Assembly (NCBI RefSeq): GCF_964340395.1
Contig: NC_135551.1
Coordinates: forward strand, 21,007,503-21,018,502
Direction of reading: 5' to 3'
Length of the DNA: 11,000 nucleotides
Origin: Glandiceps talaboti
Taxonomy: Eukaryota > Hemichordata > Enteropneusta > Spengelidae
The translations under genes and the position numbers were made by a program. The first letter of the stretch is position 1. Every line of letters starts with the position of its first letter. This document shows positions 1-11,000 of the stretch, in pieces. Below the pieces are notes generated by a model, which had not been told where the DNA came from, made no database searches, and saw only the letters and a program-made list of their open reading frames with translations.

Positions 1-365
1 CTCTCGTTAGCATACGTGTTACGAAAAATTGATGGCGCACGGAAAAAGTAGATTCATCATGATTTATCATTGACTAATAACATGATGTTTGGCCAATTTT
101 CATTTGTTTAGAGGCTACCGATTATTACAAAGGAGGGGTACGTCCAGAGGGTACGTATACCTGAAAAGAGGGGATAGGGGTGTTACCATTGTATGTTAGA
201 CCGCAGTACATTATATATATCGCGTTATATTAATGAAAGAGTATCTGAACCCTTGTTGCGAGGATTTGGATTTGGTATATAAATACCATTTTCATCATTT
301 ACAAAAGGTATTTTTCATGAATGCAATAGACTTGAGTTTTACATTAACAATTATTACTCCCCCAG
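1..365 (+). other. tail of an upstream NOX intron
   Basis: No exon with NOX similarity could be found here in any + frame. It ends in a usable acceptor: a short pyrimidine run (ctccccc) then AG at 364-365. The open frame from 233 to 421 overlaps the following exon in a different frame and has no family similarity, so it is not used. Two copies of GGTACGT (about 137-143 and 150-156) are the only local repetition noticed. Calling it intron is inferred from the NOX exon beginning at 366. Confidence 0.65.
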
Positions 366-4838
<4,473 letters not shown>

Positions 4839-5490
4839 GCAAATCATATTCACGAAATGTTTTGAACTATGATAACGAGATATATATCCAAGTACTGTTC
4901 TTTCAAAGAGCAAGCGTCAGAGCTATTTCTCAAGGAAAGCATTACACGTATGTGTGAGTCATTTACCATAAACCCGTCGCCTACAGCCACCGTCATTTCT
5001 GTTGTTTTTCATGGCGGGAATTGAATATACTGAAGCGAAATAAGAATCAGCTTGGAATGAAGGTTCTTATGGTTTAAGTTGTGAAAGACATTTCGAAAAG
5101 AACAAATTGATATTTTTTTTGCAATGAGTCCAAAACACCAGCTGATGTTTTGAGCATTATTTTCAACACTGACTCGAGACCACATATATAACCGGATTAC
5201 AATTTAAAGCGCATAAACATAACTGGATACTTTAGAGTTAGCTATAAAAGTAGTGCGTTGACTGGAATGAGACCACAGAAAAAGAGAAAATTGCCGAGCT
5301 TATTAGCTTTGGTGTTTTAGACTGAAAATAACCTCACGCATGTCATGTCTAGTAAGTCACAATTCAAGAGAAGTACCTGGATGGGTTCGAGGCGTCACTA
5401 TTTTTGTTTACAATCACTTCACACTGTCTTGCATGTGAAGTTAAGAAAGGGAAAAATAAACGGAATTTTCAGATAAATTTGAACAAGTGC
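4839..5490 (+). other. probable 3' untranslated region of the NOX gene
   Basis: This AT-rich non-coding stretch lies between the stop codon and the first good poly(A) signal. No open frame or repeat of note is present. The 3' boundary is a guess placed about 30 bases after AATAAA at 5455-5460. An earlier variant hexamer (AATAAG, about 5040) could give a shorter form. Confidence 0.5.
5455..5460 (+). terminator. candidate poly(A) signal AATAAA of NOX
   Basis: This is the first canonical AATAAA noticed after the stop codon. It is followed about 53 bases later by a T/GT-rich run (gatgtgtcttttcttcttc, from about 5515), which could be the downstream element, although that spacing is longer than usual. 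A chance AATAAA in AT-rich DNA cannot be excluded. Confidence 0.4.
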
Positions 5491-5771
5491 TATCATGTAG
5501 AAAGACGAATCTTTTGATGTGTCTTTTCTTCTTCTTTTTTTACAAAACATAATATAAAATATAACTGCCGGCGTTTAATCATTGTGTTGTGCAAGAATTC
5601 GTCAGCTATGATTATGGTACATGTATGATGTATGATGATGTATATACAATTTGTCATCTCCAGTGAACAGTCGCCACATTTTGATACAAAAGGTATTAAT
5701 ACATGTGAGGTCTAGATTCTCTCACCAGTCGCCGGGGAACACCGCACCGCAACGTTGTATTAGAATATCCT

Positions 5772-5910
5772 TGTACAGTGGGCCCTCGAGTACATAGGAC
5801 TAATCATTTGCTGACGTATTACTGCGACTCTGTGTTGCCCCGAGCATCGCATCGCAGTAACATGTCAACAAATGATTATCCCTATGTAGTCCATGAGGGC
5901 CCACAGTACA
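5772..5910. repeat. imperfect foldback (long inverted repeat), MITE-like
   Basis: The left arm 5772-5827 and right arm 5852-5910 are reverse complements with about seven mismatches and one 3-base gap over 59 positions. The loop is 24 bases (5828-5851). Conserved blocks include GTGGGCCCTC, TACATAGG, TAATCATTTG and TTACTGCGA. No transposase, clear target-site duplication or terminal motif is visible, so the element type is open. A minus-strand open frame crosses it (5800-6036) but looks accidental. Confidence 0.75.
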
Positions 5911-5950
5911 GTTATATATATATATCGGTACAGACAAAACAGCCCTTTTA

Positions 5951-5981
5951 GCGATGCGATGCTCCGAGGACTGTGAGAGTG
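5951..5981. repeat. second, inverted copy of the foldback loop
   Basis: GCGATGCGATGCTC at 5951-5964 is the exact reverse complement of 5842-5855 in the foldback. Similarity continues weakly to about 5981 (ctgtgagagtg against acacagagtc). It may be a remnant of a larger, rearranged element. Confidence 0.6.
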
Positions 5982-6620
5982 TCTTGTGATGTAGGTCACT
6001 GACTGACGACAAATTGTTGCATAGAACACCCTTCACTATTATTCATGAAACGTTATATATGCCTACACCTCTTAGTGCCTCACGGTGTTTCCTCTGATAA
6101 TGAAAATCGCAGGGACAAGATTATCTTGATTCTCGGGAGGATTTGCCTTTTCGTCACCCAAATGATGCTCTCAGTGTCAACACATGCAGTTGTTTTATAC
6201 TTCTTACCATGTATTTTTTAAGGTCCGCAAAAAGCTAATACTTTCACATGCGTACACCGTAAAATCTGTTCACACTATCAATATCTACAAACGTTCCAAA
6301 TGTACTTGTGTTTATGTCCAGGCATTAACAAGGGATTTATTCGTTTAGTGTTCGAAAGTTTGTATTTAGTATACAGACAAGAATATTATAGCAAATGGAC
6401 CCGAATCATTTCGATGGATATGTGAAAGTGACGACGAGTTATACATAAATTATATTCCCGAACTGATAAACAGAAGTAAGCTTCACATTTCAAAACAATT
6501 TGTTGCTACCGACAGAACCCTAGTGTATTTACTAAATGTGGACACGAACTTGTCTGTCTCTTACTGTCTCCCTGTCTTTGTTTATCTGTCTGTCTGAACA
6601 CCACCATAATCTTTTCTCCC
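5982..6620. other. non-coding stretch, no gene seen
   Basis: No open frame with recognisable similarity, tRNA-like fold or repeat family was found. The last about 70 bases (from about 6550) are pyrimidine-rich with scattered TGTC units, a decayed edge of the microsatellite that follows. Confidence 0.5.
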
Positions 6621-6785
<165 letters not shown>

Positions 6786-7976
6786 GGAAGTGTCACATCT
6801 GTCACAATTTCACAATTATTGTGACTAGCAGTTAGACATTGCCAAATTGAAGTATTGTCGACTGTTATACGAAATTCAATAAATCAAACCCCATAACCAT
6901 TCCTTCGAAATGATATACTTTTAATGACCTGCATCATTGAGGAAGAAACCTTCAGACAGAGCCAACCATAGATTTTCAATGTAATTTTGGAATTGAATGA
7001 TGAATAATCCGTTCTCAAAACAAGCGTTGAAAGGTTATGAGGTGTTTCACCTGCGGGATATGGAAGACTAGTACTAGGCTATGATGAACAAAGACAACGG
7101 CTATTTTCTATGCCATCATTGTTAATACCGAGGAGATGTATGAATCTCCATATCCGAGTATCACATTTAAAGTGTATGTGGTGGAAATTAAAATCAAGAA
7201 AAATCGATAAACAGAAACGTTTTGACGTTGAACTCTTACGACGCACACTTGAAAAAGGTCTGCAATACAAGTGGTTCCTATAATATGATATGACGTCAGT
7301 TTTGAACTTCTCGAACACATGAATATTGCATTCAAACTGAGAGATTAATTTGTTGAGGACCATTGTCGCTTAATTTCAAGTTGACGTTGTATTCTTTGTT
7401 AAAAAAGTAAGAGGTACTTTACAATTACCAATGTGACACAATGAATAAATAAGTTTATTTTGTACTTGTCACAGGTGGGAAACTCACGAGAATGAGTCTA
7501 TTTCCCATGTATTACCGACGCAAATCGTGAGACCTACTGTGATTTAGCGATGAATGTCCTAATTCAAATTCATTGACTTCTCACAATTCTCTATAAAATC
7601 GGGCATCAACATCCATCCTACTTGCAGAATTCATACTGTTTTTCAAACAGGCGTTCATGTACCCCAGTTCCGACCGATATGTTCAACTTTGCCAAACTCT
7701 TACTTGCACGAGGCTAGAGTCCAATTTGGCTTGTGAAAAGCATGCCAGAAAACAAAGGACTACGGCAACCCAAATTCAGCTTTATTTCAGCAGAAATGGG
7801 GAGAATAATTACGTCTCTGAACGTCTGACTCACATTTCGAGAACCACAAAAGCAATGATGTAGGTGCGTCTTTGATGATCTAGGGCGAACAGAAAAGAAA
7901 TCCCGTATTTTCTGTTCCACCCCGAAAATCATATAACATTTTCTACTATTTTTCTTCGCTTAGCAAGGGAAAATAC
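6786..7976. other. non-coding stretch, no gene supported
   Basis: It contains several short open frames. The longest are 7079-7363 on the minus strand (94 residues) and 7657-7863 on the plus strand (68 residues). Neither resembles a family I know. An AATAAA at 7444-7449 and its complement at 7454-7459 are close together. One perfect TGACGTCA lies at 7291. I cannot assign a gene. Confidence 0.5.
7291..7298. promoter_or_regulatory. perfect CRE-type octamer TGACGTCA
   Basis: This is the palindromic full consensus for CREB/ATF bZIP factors. It is the first of three in 2.5 kb. No adjacent promoter or gene is identified, so function is speculative. Confidence 0.3.
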
Positions 7977-8022
7977 TAGTTACCTAAGGGGCCTTGTAAC
8001 TACGAGTCCCTGGACTCGTAGT
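7977..8022. repeat. two overlapping palindromes
   Basis: Palindrome one pairs TAGTTAC (7977-7983) with GTAACTA (7996-8002), and inside it AAGG (7986-7989) with CCTT (7992-7995). Palindrome two pairs ACTACGAGTCC (7999-8009) with GGACTCGTAGT (8012-8022), a perfect 11 bp with a 2-base spacer. They share bases 7999-8002, so a single strand could form only one complete stem at a time. Confidence 0.8.
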
Positions 8023-8883
8023 GAAAAAACTCTAACAGGCCACGAATATTTTCCGGCTGAATGAAATAAAATAATGGGAAATAATATAACTATAAGCAAT
8101 ATTTACTAAAAGTAATAACAGCGTGTGAACGTTTTGCCATTTTTCGAGTACAGCAGAATCAGTTACCTTGAAGTTATGGGTCGTTGTGGTGGTGACGTAG
8201 AAGGACCAGTGTATAAATTCCATACTTTTTGTTCAATCTAGTTTGGGATAACTTTATTTACGTGTGTGGTATGATTCCGCATGTTTTTGTACTGTTGTAT
8301 TTCAAGATAAAATATATAATATCACGCGTCTGAGAATGAAATGATGAACTGTGCAAGTCTTCAATGCATACAAAGAAATTGAAACAATTATCTCTTCGGA
8401 TATCGACAGAAAGCTAAATATTGATGTAGGAAGCCTTTGATAATATAGTAACACTGCAAGCGAAGAATTACGATAAATTGTGACCAACAACACATATCAA
8501 AGTAAGTTTGTCCTCAAGATTGGGTGGCAATTACAATCAACCAGGATTCAAGTACGCCACATTAATCTACCTACGTTTAAGATGGCAATTGTACTAAGTC
8601 GCAATTCACTATATTGTTTGCCTTTCTCTAAAGTGGAGTGCATTAAGTTATAAGCCACATAGCACTGGTAGTTATTGGGGTTTAACTAGACCCACACAGT
8701 ACGGACAATTATATGTCAGAGTTCAATTGTAGACCTATAGGTAATGAGTCAGACTCAGATAATGACAAGGAAGCGTATTACCGTGCTCTTAAATAGTTTT
8801 AAACTATATCTAAATTTGGTTTGTATCAAAGCCCAAACAACTAAAGACCACAACTAAATTGAACCATTTTTTGAGTGTAGTTG
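8023..8883. other. non-coding stretch, no gene seen
   Basis: An AT-rich sequence with no recognisable protein, RNA gene or repeat family. The minus-strand open frames at 8032-8223 and 8302-8493 have no known similarity. Confidence 0.5.
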
Positions 8884-9014
8884 GTGTGTGTGTGTGTGTG
8901 TGTGTGTGTCTGTCTGTCTGTCTGTCTGTGTCTGTCTGTCTGTCTGTCTGTCTGTATGTATGTATGTATGTATGTATGTATGTATGTATGTATGTATGTA
9001 TGTATGTATGTATG

Positions 9015-9046
<32 letters not shown>

Positions 9047-9116
9047 TGTATGTATGTATGTGTGTGTATGTGTGTATGTATGTATGTATGTATGTATGTA
9101 TGTATGTATGTATGTA
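8884..9116. repeat. compound microsatellite (GT)n(CTGT)n(ATGT)n
   Basis: About 13 GT units (8884-8909) pass into TGTC repeats with one TG interruption (to about 8955), then into a long TATG array to about 9116. That array is broken at about 9016 (tatatg) and 9060-9074 (tgtgtgtatgtgtg). Four or more open frames of Cys-Val-Tyr-Met or Ile-His-Thr repeats arise from it in different frames and are not genes. Confidence 0.98.
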
Positions 9117-9270
9117 GTATTATGTACTTCGAGCACGCACGTGACTTCATTATAAGGAGGCTTGCGGGAAATCTGTGGTTAATCAGTGATATGTAACGTA
9201 CAGTTGTCAAGTTAAGGCACTAAATGTCTCCCCTCTCTCTCTAGTTTTCATCATTAAACATCTTCTTTGT

Positions 9271-9278
9271 TGACGTCA
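9271..9278. promoter_or_regulatory. perfect CRE-type octamer TGACGTCA
   Basis: Second copy of the full CREB/ATF palindrome, about 85 bases before an ATG in good context at 9356. The functional reading is inference only. Confidence 0.3.
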
Positions 9279-9789
9279 GACAAATACATCGTAAAAAGTA
9301 TCTACGTCTTTTAAGTATAGAGACTCACATTGAGACACCTACACTTTGGGCCACGATGAAAACGACAAGACGAGCTTATCTCCATTGTCGACATGCCCTT
9401 GAGGTAATTCTTGTATTTTTATACACAATAAAACAAATATCTGGATGCCATTGTATAAAATATGGCTTGAGGATGAAAATGAAACTACTGTAATTTTTTC
9501 CAAAATGTAGTAGTCACTACCGTAAATTTATAGTCATCATTTACTTACTGAGAATCCTTAGCTTAGGGGTACATAGAAACGATTATAATTATATTTTAAT
9601 TATGATGGCATCACATTAAGTTTAGACCAGGGCCAGTCGCTTTTGCTAATTTTTATTAACATCATTATAATCGTTAAAATATATTTATAAGTTGTAAATG
9701 AAATTTTAGAGCGCCGAGAGTGCGATGTAGTGGCGCAGTGTGCTATTAGCACAAATGACTGACTGCAATTTATGTGAAGCACAAACTAA

Positions 9790-9797
9790 TGACGTCA
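9790..9797. promoter_or_regulatory. perfect CRE-type octamer TGACGTCA
   Basis: Third copy of the full palindrome. A CCAAT pentamer follows about 20 bases later (gcgCCAATaaa, about 9818-9822). That is a promoter-like pairing but common by chance. Confidence 0.3.
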
Positions 9798-10027
9798 GTG
9801 TATGTGAAATTCAGCGCCAATAAATCGGGTCTTTGACACTTTCAATAGACCTCTTGTTTTAGTTTTTGTGGAATACTCATCTCATAGTAATATTCACATC
9901 AAGAACACAGAAATCTTCAGAATTTGGATTACAGTCTCTTTTATAATAAATAATTATGTACATCTAAACACTATAATGATCAATAAGCATTTTGTATGTA
10001 TACTTGTAGTATTGTTCTGTTGTTTTT

Positions 10028-10271
10028 GTTGTTGTTATTATTATTATTATAATTGTTGTTGTTGTTATTGGTGGTGGTGGTGGTGGTGGTGGTGGTGGTG
10101 GTGATGGCGATGGCGGCGGCGGCGGCCATGGCAGCAGTGGTGGTGGTGGTGGTGGTGGCGGTTGTAGTTGTAGTGGTGGTAGTGGTGGTGGTGGTGGTGG
10201 CGGTGGTGGTAGTGGTGGTGGTGGTGGTGGTGGTGGTGGTGGTGACGGTGTCGTCGGTGGTGATGACGGTG
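10028..10271. repeat. compound trinucleotide array (GTT/ATT)n then (GGT)n with GGC islands
   Basis: GTT and ATT triplets (10028-10068) give way to GGT repeats (10069-10102), a GGC/GCA-rich island around 10103-10137, and further GGT runs with scattered GTA, GGC and GAC triplets to about 10271. The + strand is strikingly G-rich, with many GG pairs spaced by one base, able in principle to make two-layer G-quadruplexes. Open frames of poly-Val, poly-Trp or poly-His across it are repeat artefacts. Confidence 0.97.
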
Positions 10272-11000
10272 TAACAAAGTCAGCAAGATCTTTGTCGAGC
10301 TAGACGACGGTTTTCTACAACTTAACTCGTCTGAGTTCTTAAAGGTGTAAAACGATCTGACACTTGTTACACTTGACACAATAAAGCAGACAGTTTCAAG
10401 TATAATGGCATAGTTTCTAACACACACACACACACAGGATATGTGAGACCGCGTGATGCAGGCGTTAATATCTGACACATCAGCTATAAGATATAAAACA
10501 CTTCAAAAGTCAATTTATGATATCACGACTACACACAGTTAATGAAGACAACTGAATATTGTAATGACCAAGTATGAAATTGTCTCTGTTTATTTCTTTG
10601 AATTGTATTCACCCACAATTCTTACAATAGTTGTATAAGCCGTCATCATAAAATTCTAAACCAGGTTTTTGACCTGTTGAGTTCAAACGAAATACAAAAT
10701 CCTAGTGGTGAGATCCCCGGGGTAAACGCAGAGGAAAATTCCTTTCACGCATCATTATAGAAATAACTCAAAAAATGGAAAGAAAGAAAAATTGGAAGCC
10801 AACCAAAGATCTCTCATAGTCCATGCTATATTGTTGATTCACTACCAAAGCGATACTTCCCATTTGAGTTTAGAAGAATCTAGTATTGTAGTTTACTGCT
10901 GAATTAGAATTACTGTAATTGTAGTTCTAACTGTACTTTTTCATTAATTCTATTAATTATCTTAATATTATATTGAAGGCTAATCTCCGCATAGGAAATA
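10272..11000. other. non-coding stretch, no gene seen
   Basis: AT-rich sequence after the GGT array, with a short (CA)8 tract at 10421-10436. No recognisable protein, RNA gene or transposon was found to the end of the window. Confidence 0.5.
10421..10436. repeat. (CA)8 microsatellite
   Basis: Eight perfect CA units. Confidence 0.95.

Larger units (their letters stand above)
9117..10018. other. non-coding stretch with two CRE octamers
   Basis: No gene is supported. It holds TGACGTCA at 9271 and 9790 and a possible but unproven small first exon at 9356-9403. At about 9728-9750 lies a tRNA A-box-like string (TGGCGCAGTGT) with no B box after it. Confidence 0.5.

Noticed and set aside
5772-5910. 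microRNA precursor
   Set aside because: The hairpin is larger than a typical animal pre-miRNA and has scattered mismatches like a decayed inverted repeat. Without small-RNA reads a foldback element is the simpler reading.
7079-7363. 94-residue minus-strand open frame
   Set aside because: It has no recognisable motif, and a second open frame overlaps it on the same strand. In AT-rich animal DNA this length is compatible with chance.
7657-7863. 68-residue + open frame after an acceptor-like tttttcaaacag
   Set aside because: It is somewhat hydrophilic and exon-like, but has no family similarity and no clear donor. It is kept out for lack of support.
8810-9210. Five overlapping Cys-Val-Tyr-Met or Ile-His-Thr repeat proteins
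   Set aside because: They are translations of one GT/TGTC/TATG microsatellite in several frames, with no unique domain.
9715-9790. tRNA or tRNA-derived SINE (A-box-like TGGCGCAGTGT)
   Set aside because: No B box (GGTTCGANTCC-like) or cloverleaf follows at the right distance.
9868-10478. Poly-Val, poly-Trp and poly-His proteins
   Set aside because: They come from the GTT/GGT triplet array. All frames stay open because of composition, and the unique flanks have no known similarity.

Overview
This is a eukaryotic, almost certainly metazoan, nuclear window. It is AT-rich, has no bacterial operon layout, is full of microsatellites, and carries one clearly recognisable spliced gene on the + strand. 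That gene is the C-terminal half of a NOX1/2/3-type NADPH oxidase, closest by eye to NOX2 (gp91phox, CYBB). I rebuilt it by hand from seven exons: 366-458, 1032-1166, 2013-2131, 2655-2774, 2999-3191, 4110-4234 and 4712-4838. All six introns are GT-AG, every splice phase joins cleanly, and the product is 303 codons plus a TAA. Those residues cover the last membrane helix, the FAD-binding domain and the whole NADPH-binding domain, ending in the family's NKENF terminus. The haem-carrying N-terminal half must lie upstream of base 1. Moderate divergence from recalled human NOX2, short introns and dense simple repeats suggest an invertebrate (non-vertebrate deuterostome or lophotrochozoan). I cannot name the species.

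Layout: 1-365 is the tail of an upstream intron. 366-4838 is the NOX gene. Its introns hold a long (TA)n tract, a degenerate minisatellite of about 20-25 bp period, and several small palindromes and duplications. 4839 to about 5490 is the probable 3' UTR, with an AATAAA at 5455. 5772-5910 is an imperfect foldback with arms of about 57 bp, and part of its loop recurs just downstream. 5911-11000 has no gene I can support. It holds three large compound microsatellites (6621-6785, 8884-9116, 10028-10271), a pair of overlapping palindromes at 7977-8022, and three perfect TGACGTCA (CRE-type) octamers at 7291, 9271 and 9790.

The only molecular system visible is the superoxide-generating oxidase. Electrons would pass from NADPH (bound by residues encoded downstream of about 2655) to FAD (bound by 1032-2131) and then across the membrane through haems encoded upstream of the window. 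I found no CRISPR array, tRNA, rRNA, complete transposon or convincing second gene. The long open frames between 6500 and 10480 are by-products of microsatellites.
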